Shown here piece by piece: positions 52,114 to 59,892 of a stretch of DNA of 59,892 nucleotides. The position numbers and the translations under genes were made by a program. Source of the stretch: Spartobacteria bacterium (GTDB taxonomy: Bacteria > Verrucomicrobiota > Kiritimatiellia > RZYC01); NCBI GenBank assembly GCA_009930475.1, contig RZYC01000017.1, forward strand, positions 1-59,892, given 5' to 3'. Below the pieces are notes generated by a model. The model was not told the DNA's origin and made no database searches. It saw only the letters and a list, made by a program, of their open reading frames with translations. Each line of letters opens with the position of its first letter. Position 1 is the stretch's first letter.

Positions 52114-53562
52114 ATGTTTATCTATTTATTGCTTCATCTTTCCAGTTTGGCATCCATCTTCTGGGCCATACTCCTGGCTGTACTGCATATTGCCGGCCTC
52201 GTGAGCATCATCGACGCCATCATGAAGGTGCGCACACCGCAGGGGGCTCTGGCCTGGTCATTGCTGCTGCTCATGATGCCGGAAATCGGCGTGCTTTTAT
52301 ATTGGGTCTTTGGACGCAATAAATTTCATGGATATGTGGAAGCACTGCGAGCATATAAGCAAAACGAAGACGAAATAACTCGATCACTGGCGGCCTATAA
52401 GGAACCGTCGGATTTTCTTTGCAGAGGAGATGATGATGTCTATGAAAACATCGCCCGTATGTCGTTCACCTCAGGAAACAGTATCTCCCTGCTGGTGGAT
52501 GGCGATGCCACCTTTTCGGCCATTCTCGAAGGGATACATCGGGCAGAGCATTATATTCTGCTGGAATTCTTCATTGTCAAAGACGATGAACTGGGGCGCG
52601 AGGTAAAAACGGCACTGATCCAAAAAGCCGACAAAGGTATTCCCGTTTATTTTCTCTATGATGAGGTGGGCAGTAAGTCGCTGCCCAAAAGATATATCAG
52701 GGAAATGCGCAATGCCGGCATCCAGATCAAACCATTTAATACGCAGCGCGGCTGGCTGAACAAATTCCAGATTAACTTTCGAAATCATCGCAAAATCGTG
52801 GTTATCGACGGAACGGAAGCCTACGTCGGCGGCCTGAATATCGGCGATGAATATATGGGACGCGACCCCAAGTTCGGTCATTGGCGCGACACCCATCTCA
52901 AAATGACCGGCCCCTGTGTTCAGGCCGTACAGGTCGACTGGTGGAGCGACTGGTATTGGTCGACGCGCGATGCAACGGAGGTTCTGAACTGGATCCCAAC
53001 TCCCTCACTCGACGAAGATAAAAAAGTGCTTATTATGGGCAGCGGCCCCGCCGATACGCTGGATACCTGCGAACTGTTTTTCATACATTCCATCAACAGG
53101 GCTAAAAAACGAATCTGGATTGCCAGCCCCTATTTCATCCCCGACAATTCGGTTATGAAAGCCATGCAGCTGGCGGCACTTCGTGGCGTGGATGTACGCA
53201 TTATGCTGCCGCAAAAAGCCGATCATGCCATTGTCTATCTGGCGGGCTTCACCTACCTGCCCGAGGTAAACAGCAAAATCAGAATGTATCGTTATACCGA
53301 CGGATTTTTACATCAGAAAGTCATGCTCATTGATGATAATCTGGCATCGGTCGGCACCGCCAACATGGATAATCGTTCTTTCCGTCTCAATTTTGAAATG
53401 TCTGTTCTGGTCGAAAATCGAGCCTTCGCCCGTGAAATTGAAGAAATGATGATTCACGATTTTGAACATTGCACCCTTTCCGGAAAAACTGAGTACATGA
53501 AACGCCCCGCGTGGTTCAAAGTGGCAGCCAAAACCGCAGCCCTCTTCTCCCCCATCCTGTAA
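52114..53562 (+). CDS. cls: Cardiolipin synthase
   Basis: A 482-residue membrane phospholipase D-type enzyme making cardiolipin from phosphatidylglycerol. Two N-terminal membrane segments (about 10-35 and 45-65) precede two catalytic HKD motifs: FRNHRKIVVIDG near residue 222 and FLHQKVMLIDD near 402. Both are intact, with the following GG.N and GT.N.D elements. The length matches E. coli ClsA. AGGAAC lies before the ATG. Confidence 0.93.
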   Translation: MFIYLLLHLSSLASIFWAILLAVLHIAGLVSIIDAIMKVRTPQGALAWSLLLLMMPEIGVLLYWVFGRNKFHGYVEALRAYKQNEDEITRSLAAYKEPSDFLCRGDDDVYENIARMSFTSGNSISLLVDGDATFSAILEGIHRAEHYILLEFFIVKDDELGREVKTALIQKADKGIPVYFLYDEVGSKSLPKRYIREMRNAGIQIKPFNTQRGWLNKFQINFRNHRKIVVIDGTEAYVGGLNIGDEYMGRDPKFGHWRDTHLKMTGPCVQAVQVDWWSDWYWSTRDATEVLNWIPTPSLDEDKKVLIMGSGPADTLDTCELFFIHSINRAKKRIWIASPYFIPDNSVMKAMQLAALRGVDVRIMLPQKADHAIVYLAGFTYLPEVNSKIRMYRYTDGFLHQKVMLIDDNLASVGTANMDNRSFRLNFEMSVLVENRAFAREIEEMMIHDFEHCTLSGKTEYMKRPAWFKVAAKTAALFSPIL

Positions 53563-53598
53563 GGCAGGAGTTTTTTATTTCGTTCAGGAAAGGCTTTT

Positions 53599-54099
53599 AT
53601 GCGAAATTACAAAGATAAAATCAAATCACGAAGCGACATGGCCGGGATTATCAAATCACTGCGTGCATCGGGTCAGACCGTGGCCTTTACTAATGGCTGT
53701 TTTGATATTCTGCATCTGGGTCATGTGGATTATCTCAACTGGGCGAGGGCTCAGGGCGATGTTCTGGTGCTGGGTCTCAATGCCGATGCATCGATTCGGC
53801 GGATCAAAGGCCCGTTGCGCCCCATTAATCCCGAGGAGGAACGCGCCGCCGTCCTGGCCGCGCTGGAATGCATCGATTATGTGGTCATATTCGACGAAGA
53901 TGAGCCAAAAGCACTAATTAGTGAACTACTTCCTACTGTGCTGGTTAAAGGCGAAGACTGGGCTCATTATGTCAGCGGACGCGACATCGTGGAAGCACAC
54001 GGCGGGCGCGTGGCGCTGGCTCCGCTGGTGGCAGGGAAATCGACCACCGGAACCATCGAACGTATTCTGAAGGCCTATGAGGACACATCGCCATATTGA
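53599..54099 (+). CDS. rfaE2: Heptose 1-phosphate adenylyltransferase
   Basis: A 166-residue nucleotidyltransferase that makes ADP-heptose from D-glycero-beta-D-manno-heptose 1-phosphate, for LPS inner core. The signature TNGCFDILHLGHV carries the HxGH motif (39-42). KGEDW follows, and VAGKSTTGTIERI closes the site. It is the stand-alone form of the C-terminal half of E. coli HldE; the kinase half is not adjacent. It is followed by hldD, the next step. Confidence 0.92.
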   Translation: MRNYKDKIKSRSDMAGIIKSLRASGQTVAFTNGCFDILHLGHVDYLNWARAQGDVLVLGLNADASIRRIKGPLRPINPEEERAAVLAALECIDYVVIFDEDEPKALISELLPTVLVKGEDWAHYVSGRDIVEAHGGRVALAPLVAGKSTTGTIERILKAYEDTSPY

Positions 54100-54189
54100 G
54101 GCATTTTCATTGTGTAACCATGGTCTTACCGCGTATTATACGAATCTCTTTACATATCACTTTCACCCATTTTAACGAGGAATAAAGAC

Positions 54190-55158
54190 ATGAGAATCAA
54201 CGTAATTGTTACCGGCGGAGCCGGATTTATTGGCAGAAATATGGTCGAAGCACTTAATCTGCGGGGCGAAGAAGATATCTTGATTGTGGATAAACTGGGC
54301 ACCGATAATAAATGGAAGAATCTCGTCGGGCTGCGCTTTGAAGACATTATTGAACCCAATGAACTGATGATGTGCATTGAAGACGGCCAACCTTTTGAAG
54401 GACTGACGACGGTTATTCATATGGGTGCGTGCAGTGCCACGACGGAAAAAGACGCCGACTTCCTTCTCAACAACAACTATCAGTATACAAGAATGTTATG
54501 CGAGTGGTGTCTGGAAAATGACATCCGCTTCATTTATGCATCCAGTGCCGCCACCTATGGTAATGGCGACCAGGGGTATTCTGACGATGATGCCGTCATG
54601 CCATCGCTGAAACCGTTGAACATGTATGGTTATTCGAAGCATATGTTTGATCTCTGGGCGATGAAACACGGGTATCTCGACCGCATCGTCGGATTGAAGT
54701 TTTTCAATGTCTACGGTCCCGGCGAAGATCATAAAGACGATATGCGTTCGGTGATCAACAAGGCCTATGCACAGGTGTTGGAAACTGGAAAAATCCGCCT
54801 GTTCAAATCGCATCATCCCGATTATGCCGATGGAGAGCAGCTGCGTGATTTTGTCTACGTCAAAGATGCCGTGGCGGTCACACTGTACTTCATGGATCAC
54901 GTCAAACAATCCGGCCTGTTTAACTGCGGTACAGGCGAATCGCGTTCCTGGAATGACCTGGCCAACGCGGTTTTTGCCGCCATGGACCGTACATCGCAGA
55001 TTGAATATTTCGACATGCCGGAAACGCTGCGGGCCAAATATCAGTACTACACAAAAGCAGATCCCGCAAAACTGCGGCAGGCCGGTTACACGGTGCCGTT
55101 CACCTCTCTGGAAGATGGAACGAGGGATTACGTCCGCAACTATCTGGCCATGGATTAA
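54190..55158 (+). CDS. hldD: ADP-L-glycero-D-manno-heptose 6-epimerase
   Basis: A 322-residue extended short-chain dehydrogenase that epimerises ADP-heptose for LPS core. The nucleotide loop is GGAGFIG (7-13). The family-specific IHMGACSATTEKD is present, as is the catalytic YGYSKHMFD. KFFNVYGPGEDHKDDMRSV and RDFVYVKDAV follow. GAGGAAT precedes the ATG. It lies 90 bp after rfaE2. It ends 8 bp from the convergent solute-binding gene; a TTAACG/CGTTAA inverted repeat spans its stop. Confidence 0.93.
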   Translation: MRINVIVTGGAGFIGRNMVEALNLRGEEDILIVDKLGTDNKWKNLVGLRFEDIIEPNELMMCIEDGQPFEGLTTVIHMGACSATTEKDADFLLNNNYQYTRMLCEWCLENDIRFIYASSAATYGNGDQGYSDDDAVMPSLKPLNMYGYSKHMFDLWAMKHGYLDRIVGLKFFNVYGPGEDHKDDMRSVINKAYAQVLETGKIRLFKSHHPDYADGEQLRDFVYVKDAVAVTLYFMDHVKQSGLFNCGTGESRSWNDLANAVFAAMDRTSQIEYFDMPETLRAKYQYYTKADPAKLRQAGYTVPFTSLEDGTRDYVRNYLAMD

Positions 55159-55166
55159 CGCGGCCG

Positions 55167-56087
55167 TTAACGAAGCGCTGCATCATCCTCTGCTGTATCA
55201 AAGGGATTAAACCATAGATCCTTACGATCCAATGGAACCGTCGCCGGAAGCAGAGGATTATCAATGACAAACAACCTTCGATCTTTAATATGCATCGCGT
55301 CAATATTCGCGCTGTTGTGCTTCGCAAACCATTGGTCATAGCGTCCATTATTCATCAGCATCGTTAAACCGCGCTCTATACGATCAGCCAGCTGCGAATT
55401 GTCCTTATTGACATAAAAGAACTTCGGCCATGGATAATAGAGCAGAATCGTCTGTTCAACAGCCATTTCAGGATAGACAGGATTCCATGTATTCCATTCT
55501 TCGGTCACCTCCCCGATACTGCGCGAAAAATAGTCAAATCGCCCCCGCATCAGCATACCGAATAATCCGTCGTAGTTTGTACCTGTCACCACGTTAAACC
55601 CGCCATTGCGCAACACAGATACATCATTCCATGAAATATCAATCCCGCTTCGCAACTTTTTAAGATCATCTATCTTGCTGATATCGGAAAAAACGGATTG
55701 ATCCGGCGCACGAATAAGAAATACCCGATAGCCCTGAATGCCTCTGCGCAGAGGAATCCGAATCGGGAGCAGTTCCTTTTCCATCGACTCAGTGACCGTC
55801 GACCACATCACGGACAGCGTCCTCCCTGCCTTCAGCTCAAGCCGACACCGCGTTTCGTTCATGGGCGGCGCGAAACACAAAGTAAAGGGGCCATCGGTAT
55901 CCATTGTCGCAACAAGAGCCAACTCAAGCAGCTCCACCAAATCATCGTCACGATCATCTTTATCCGATTCCCTTGCGGGGCATATGACATCAATGCCCTG
56001 AATATCCTTCGCCTCCGCATGAATACATGCCGTGCATGCCGAGAAAAAGATGACCGCCGTCATCACCGTTCGATATATATCGTTCAT
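55167..56087 (-). CDS. Periplasmic solute-binding (family 3-like) protein, solitary
   Basis: A 306-residue protein with a signal peptide (about 1-25, TAVIFFSACTACIHAEA). GYRVFLIRAPDQSVFSDISKIDDLKKL and GLFGMLMRGRFDYFSRSIGEV, then YYPWPKFFYVNKDNSQLADRIERGL and GRYDQWFAKH, follow the two-lobed SBP-3 pattern. No permease or ATPase is adjacent, so it may be a sensor-type or orphan binding protein rather than part of an ABC importer. The ligand is unknown. AGGTGGG lies before the ATG. Confidence 0.72.
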   Translation of the reverse strand: MNDIYRTVMTAVIFFSACTACIHAEAKDIQGIDVICPARESDKDDRDDDLVELLELALVATMDTDGPFTLCFAPPMNETRCRLELKAGRTLSVMWSTVTESMEKELLPIRIPLRRGIQGYRVFLIRAPDQSVFSDISKIDDLKKLRSGIDISWNDVSVLRNGGFNVVTGTNYDGLFGMLMRGRFDYFSRSIGEVTEEWNTWNPVYPEMAVEQTILLYYPWPKFFYVNKDNSQLADRIERGLTMLMNNGRYDQWFAKHNSANIDAMHIKDRRLFVIDNPLLPATVPLDRKDLWFNPFDTAEDDAALR

Positions 56088-56328
56088 TTCCCACCTGAAT
56101 GAATCGCTTTATTATTATAGACCGTTACCCACTCCGTCATCCCTGCGCTACGACTAAACCGCAACAAATGAGCAACGTGCCTGAAAATAGTTGTGAACCA
56201 TTTTTTTGTAAACCACTTTCTATCTCTATTCGCGCCGCGGAAAATCAATCCTCCGTTTACCCCGGAGTTGACAGAACAGCCAATCCTGCTAATGATGCTG
56301 ATTTTGCCGAAATGAGGAATAGTAAAAA

Positions 56329-58980
56329 ATGACCCAGCGCCTGCAGGCCGTTATCGGCCCGGAACAATCCATCCTGTTAGAATATGTGGAGCAAACAGCC
56401 ACCGTCTCCGATGCCGTTCTGGATGTGGAGACGAACATGTACATGCGCTATAGCGAAAAAGACGCCTATTGGCTGGTCATTCTGGCTTTTGCCGATACCA
56501 AAAACGCGCTGCTGCCGGCGATGCGCTTTTTGCAGCAATTTCTATTTACGTCACTTGCTAACAAGGTGCTGCGAGATCCCGACTGCGATGAAAAGCTCCT
56601 GAGAAAACGCAGCTTTGATGCCGGGGATGCGATACAGGCACTGGCCGGAAAACCCATCTTTGTTGGATCGGAGTATTGCGATGAAGAATTGCTGGCGAGA
56701 CTATGGAAAGAGGCACACCAGGCACTGATACAGAAACTCGTCGCCGTTGATGGCACCCTCGACACCTTATTGCGCGAACTGGCTCCCAAAGCCGAACGCC
56801 CCGGAAGGGTTTATTTTCATCTGGTGGAAAACAAAGGACAGGAGGCACCCTTTGCCTTTCTCTCTACCTATTCCACCCATGACATAGCTACAGGCCAGAT
56901 CAAGCATGTTCCCCTGCAACATGCACTGCAGGAATTCCGCGACAACGACAAGCTGCTGCTGCAGTTGCTATCGTCCGTACATAAAAGTGCAAAAAACAGC
57001 CACCTCATTGCCGACCTTCTTCGTAGCGGAGATATCTTTTATCCGCTGGAATTCACTCCGCAGGAAGCCTATACCTTTCTTCAGGAAGCAACCTATTATG
57101 AACATTCCGGCGTGCTCTGCCGCATTCCCGACTGGTGGAGTGCCGCCACCCGCAAAAGTACCATTTCCGTGGAGATCGGATCGAAAAAGCCAGCCAAGGT
57201 AGGTCTGAATGCCATGTTGCAGGCCTGCCCCTCCCTACATATTGACGGAGTGGAAATAACCGTTGAAGAGGCTCGCCGACTGCTGGAGGCCTCCGAAGGT
57301 CTGGCATTTATCAAAAACAAGTGGGTGGCCGTCGACCCGGAGAAACTCAAGCAGACACTGGAGGCCTATGAAAAACTGGCACCGCTGCTGCGATCCGGCA
57401 TGTCGCTGAGCGATGCGATGCGTATGCAGCTGCGCATGCGCCAATCCGATGATGCCATGAACGATATCGTCGAATTTTCCAGCGGCGACTGGCTGCAGCA
57501 GGTTTTGGCATCCATGCGTACCCCCGCCGCCCTCGATCCCATCCAGCCGACCCATGATTTTCTGGCCACATTGCGACCCTATCAGCAGCATGGTCTGAAC
57601 TGGCTGAACGGATTGTATCAACTGGGTTTCGGCGGCTGCCTGGCCGACGACATGGGACTGGGCAAAACCGTGCAAATGCTGGCCTTTCTCGGTCATGTAC
57701 GCGATAAAACCATGCCGCCAAGTCTGCTCATCATGCCGGCGTCCCTGCTGGCCAACTGGAAACAGGAAATCCATCGCTTTTTACCGGATTTAAACGTCTT
57801 TTTTGCTCATCCCAGCCTGCATATGCGTGGGGATGCCAGGACATTGAATGAGGAAACGGCCCGTCCCTATGATTTGGTGATGACCACCTACGCCATGATC
57901 CAGCGTACAGAATGGATTCAGTCCATGCAGTGGAACTGTGTCATTCTCGACGAAGCACAGGCCATTAAAAATCCGTCGACCAATCAGTCGAAATCCATCA
58001 AGAAACTGCATTCGACCGTGCGCATTGCGTTAACAGGCACGCCACTGGAAAACCGCCTGTCGGATTTATGGTCGCTGTTTGATTTCCTTAATCCGGGTCT
58101 ACTCGGAAATGCAGCGCAGTTTAAGGCTTATTCAAAACAACTTACCGATCATCCGGAACAGTTCGGCACCTTGCGCCAAATCATTTCTCCTTTCATTCTG
58201 CGACGTAAGAAAACCGATAAATCCATTATTTCCGACCTGCCGGAGAAGGTAGAACTGAAAACCTATTCTGATCTCACCAAACAGCAGATTGTACTCTATC
58301 GCGCCATGCTGAAAGAATTACAAGAAAAACTCGAAGACAGCGAGGGCATCGAACGACGCGGACTCATTCTGAGCGCCCTCATGAAAACCAAGCAACTGTG
58401 CAATCATCCGGCTCAATATCTTGGCAATGGCGGCTATGCGGAGAAGGAAAGTGGAAAATTTTTACGCCTGCGTGAACTGTGTGAAACCATCTATGAAAAA
58501 CGCGAGCGGGTACTGGTCTTCACTCAGTTCAAGGAAATGGCCGAACCGCTGCACGACTGTCTCGCCTCGATTTTTGAACATTCGGGCCGGGTACTGCATG
58601 GCAGTGTGGCCGTGAAAAAACGACAGCAGATAGTGACAGAATTTCAGAATCCGGATGAATACATTCCCTTCATGGTGCTGTCCATTAAAGCGGGCGGCGT
58701 CGGCCTGAATCTCACCAATGCCAACCATGTGATTCATTTCGATCGCTGGTGGAACCCGGCGGTGGAAAATCAGGCCACAGACAGGGCCTTTCGTATCGGC
58801 CAGAAAAAGGATGTGCTCGTGCATAAGTTTATCACGCGCGGCACCATTGAAGAGCGCATTGATGACATGCTGGAAGAAAAAAAATCACTGTTTGAAAATG
58901 TTGTCGAATCTGCTGAAACCGCTATGATAACAGAAATGAGCAATGAAGCACTGATGGATTTATTTACCCTGCGACTGTAA
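56329..58980 (+). CDS. SNF2-family DNA helicase/translocase
   Basis: An 883-residue protein. The N-terminal 380 residues are not catalytic and lack a clear family, though about 230-360 resembles the bacterial SNF2-associated region. The helicase core follows: Walker A DDMGLGKT (about 438-445), LDEAQAIKNP with a DEAQ box (about 538), ALTGTPLENRLSDLWSLFDF, and the C-terminal half with SIKAGGVGLNLT and ATDRAFRIGQ (about 785-825). It is an ATP-driven DNA translocase. GAGGAA lies before the ATG. A SWIM-finger protein follows 14 bp later, a pair often seen in bacteria. Confidence 0.92.
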   Translation: MTQRLQAVIGPEQSILLEYVEQTATVSDAVLDVETNMYMRYSEKDAYWLVILAFADTKNALLPAMRFLQQFLFTSLANKVLRDPDCDEKLLRKRSFDAGDAIQALAGKPIFVGSEYCDEELLARLWKEAHQALIQKLVAVDGTLDTLLRELAPKAERPGRVYFHLVENKGQEAPFAFLSTYSTHDIATGQIKHVPLQHALQEFRDNDKLLLQLLSSVHKSAKNSHLIADLLRSGDIFYPLEFTPQEAYTFLQEATYYEHSGVLCRIPDWWSAATRKSTISVEIGSKKPAKVGLNAMLQACPSLHIDGVEITVEEARRLLEASEGLAFIKNKWVAVDPEKLKQTLEAYEKLAPLLRSGMSLSDAMRMQLRMRQSDDAMNDIVEFSSGDWLQQVLASMRTPAALDPIQPTHDFLATLRPYQQHGLNWLNGLYQLGFGGCLADDMGLGKTVQMLAFLGHVRDKTMPPSLLIMPASLLANWKQEIHRFLPDLNVFFAHPSLHMRGDARTLNEETARPYDLVMTTYAMIQRTEWIQSMQWNCVILDEAQAIKNPSTNQSKSIKKLHSTVRIALTGTPLENRLSDLWSLFDFLNPGLLGNAAQFKAYSKQLTDHPEQFGTLRQIISPFILRRKKTDKSIISDLPEKVELKTYSDLTKQQIVLYRAMLKELQEKLEDSEGIERRGLILSALMKTKQLCNHPAQYLGNGGYAEKESGKFLRLRELCETIYEKRERVLVFTQFKEMAEPLHDCLASIFEHSGRVLHGSVAVKKRQQIVTEFQNPDEYIPFMVLSIKAGGVGLNLTNANHVIHFDRWWNPAVENQATDRAFRIGQKKDVLVHKFITRGTIEERIDDMLEEKKSLFENVVESAETAMITEMSNEALMDLFTLRL

Positions 58981-58994
58981 AAAGGATCAACATT

Positions 58995-59777
58995 ATGGCA
59001 CGAAGACGACGCGGAGGATACCACTACACCAACGACGGGTTTGCCCCTTATGTCTCGGTGGGAGACCGCAAGACTATGGCCGAGGATGCGATCGATGAAT
59101 TACGCGAATCCAATCCGGACATCCAGCCTGTCGTCATCACTGGACGTACCATCGCCAGGAGCTGGTGGGGTAAATCCTGGAATAAAAACATCGAACGCTA
59201 TGCCGATTATGCCTTTCGACTCGATCGCGGACGCTCCTATGTGCGTTGCGGCAACGTTCTGGATCTCAAAATCCTCCCCGGCGAAATCATGGCCACGGTC
59301 GCCGGATCCAGTGACTTTAATTATACCGTTAAAATTAAAATCGCGCCACTGCATCCCGACCTGCTGCAATCGATTATCGCACAAACACAACAGCAGTTGC
59401 AGTCCCTTACAGAACTGCTGGAAGGCTCTTTCCCCAAAGTATTGCAGGATCTGTTCTTCATGGAAAACGACGGACTGTTTCCTAATCCAGGCGAAATTAA
59501 ATTCGACTGCAACTGTCTGGACTGGGCCGATATGTGTAAGCATGTGGCCGCTACCCTCTACGGCGTCGGGGCTCGGCTGGATGATGACCCGTCCCTCTTC
59601 TTTACCCTGCGCCATATCGATCAGCAGCAACTGGTTCGTTCTGCCATTTCCACTCACACAGATGCTCTATTGGCGCAGGCGGAGGCTCCGCCGACCAGTC
59701 GCCGCCGGCGCATCACCGACAAAGATGTCGGCAGCATTTTCGGCGTTACCATGCAGCAGGAATCCGATCAGTCTTAG
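58995..59777 (+). CDS. SWIM zinc-finger protein
   Basis: A 260-residue protein with the SWIM motif CxCx(n)CxH in FDCNCLDWADMCKHVAAT (about 170-187), expected to bind zinc and nucleic acid or protein. The N-terminal part has the conserved ARSWWGKSWNKNIERYADYAFRLDRGR pattern seen in this family. The C-terminal tail is basic (TSRRRRITDKD). AAAGGA precedes the ATG. It is co-transcribed with the SNF2 gene and probably works with it on DNA; the exact role is unknown. Confidence 0.88.
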   Translation: MARRRRGGYHYTNDGFAPYVSVGDRKTMAEDAIDELRESNPDIQPVVITGRTIARSWWGKSWNKNIERYADYAFRLDRGRSYVRCGNVLDLKILPGEIMATVAGSSDFNYTVKIKIAPLHPDLLQSIIAQTQQQLQSLTELLEGSFPKVLQDLFFMENDGLFPNPGEIKFDCNCLDWADMCKHVAATLYGVGARLDDDPSLFFTLRHIDQQQLVRSAISTHTDALLAQAEAPPTSRRRRITDKDVGSIFGVTMQQESDQS

Positions 59778-59838
59778 CGGATTGTTCTCTGCCTTTATCC
59801 TAGAACAGGAAGTTAGACTGTAGGTATTTAGGCTATAG

Positions 59839-59891
59839 GTTGGAAACCAACAGGATGCAATCGACGGGCTTGCAACCATATGGTTGCAAGC
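59839..59891. repeat. Inverted repeats at the window end, including a 24-bp perfect palindrome
   Basis: GCTTGCAACCAT (59868-59879) is followed directly by its exact reverse complement (59880-59891), a 24-bp perfect palindrome. Upstream, GTTGG (59839-59843) and CCAAC (59847-59851) form a second small inverted repeat. The 59778-59838 stretch has no gene. The palindrome is cut by the window end, so a longer array may follow. It resembles in style the TTCCAAT palindromes elsewhere here. Confidence 0.9.
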
Positions 59892-59892
59892 T

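Noticed and set aside
53553-53579. Possible terminator after the cardiolipin synthase gene
   Set aside because: The stem is only about 5 bp and includes the stop codon. The T-run alone is not enough to support it.
56099-56332. A 77-codon open frame before the SNF2 gene
   Set aside because: Low-information sequence with no ribosome site or family. It fits the leader region of the SNF2 gene better.
47679-59777. A Zorya-type defence system (MotA-like protein with long tail plus a SNF2 helicase)
   Set aside because: The helicase is about 7 kb away, on the other strand and in another unit. There is no ZorB-type OmpA domain and no ZorC, and housekeeping genes lie between.
56329-59777. SNF2 gene as part of DISARM or another phage defence locus
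   Set aside because: No methyltransferase, phospholipase D or other defence partner is adjacent; a SWIM protein is the usual non-defence companion.

Overview
The window looks like a chromosomal segment of a Gram-negative bacterium of the PVC group, most likely a Kiritimatiellota- or Verrucomicrobiota-like lineage. The evidence is combined and by inference. There is a seven-gene V-type ATPase operon in the chlamydial order (E, DUF2764, A, B, D, I, K). There is LL-diaminopimelate aminotransferase, lipid A and heptose genes (lpxA, fabZ, rfaE2, hldD), and type II secretion genes. There is also a giant secreted beta-helix protein whose first codons are built from palindromic repeats, a habit I associate with that lineage. 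No rRNA, tRNA or CRISPR array was seen.

Layout. 1-11.5 kb is an accessory region: a 3390-residue exported protein with a C13/caspase-like peptidase domain and five beta-helix cassettes, flanked by two direct copies of a ~150 bp repeat, then a decayed ISL3-type transposase. 11.6-19.3 kb (minus) holds a trpR-like regulator and the V-ATPase operon. 19.6-25.95 kb is housekeeping: a small Cys-rich protein, a zinc-finger membrane protein, prmC-prfA, rpmE, dapL, a DciA-like protein and citrate synthase. 26.0-28.5 kb is glycogen phosphorylase. 28.8-34.2 kb (plus) is argB-argD-(pRiA4 ORF-3-like protein)-argG. 34.3-38.1 kb has an ArnT-like glycosyltransferase, MTA phosphorylase and an NAD-dependent epimerase preceded by a second palindrome array. 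38.3-49.0 kb (minus) is one compact ten-gene run: ExbB-like channel, exported beta-propeller, two ExbD-like proteins, YkgJ-like Cys-cluster protein, fabZ, lpxA, gspD, gspE, gspF. 49.2-55.2 kb (plus) has a 2-hydroxyacid dehydrogenase, pyrF, an M29 aminopeptidase, cardiolipin synthase, rfaE2 and hldD. 55.2-59.8 kb has a lone solute-binding protein and a SNF2 helicase/SWIM-protein pair. The window ends in a 24 bp perfect palindrome.

How the parts fit. Much of the window serves the envelope: ion pumping (V-ATPase, whose K subunit carries residues typical of sodium coupling), lipid A acylation and heptose supply, cardiolipin, protein export, and an uncharacterised ExbB/ExbD/propeller module.

The most unusual signals are two. 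First, two arrays of three TTCCAATNATTGGAA-type palindromes repeat at exactly 31 bp; in one case the array is translated into the N-terminus of the giant protein. Second, the ExbB-propeller-ExbD-ExbD module sits in one transcription unit with lipid A and type II secretion genes.
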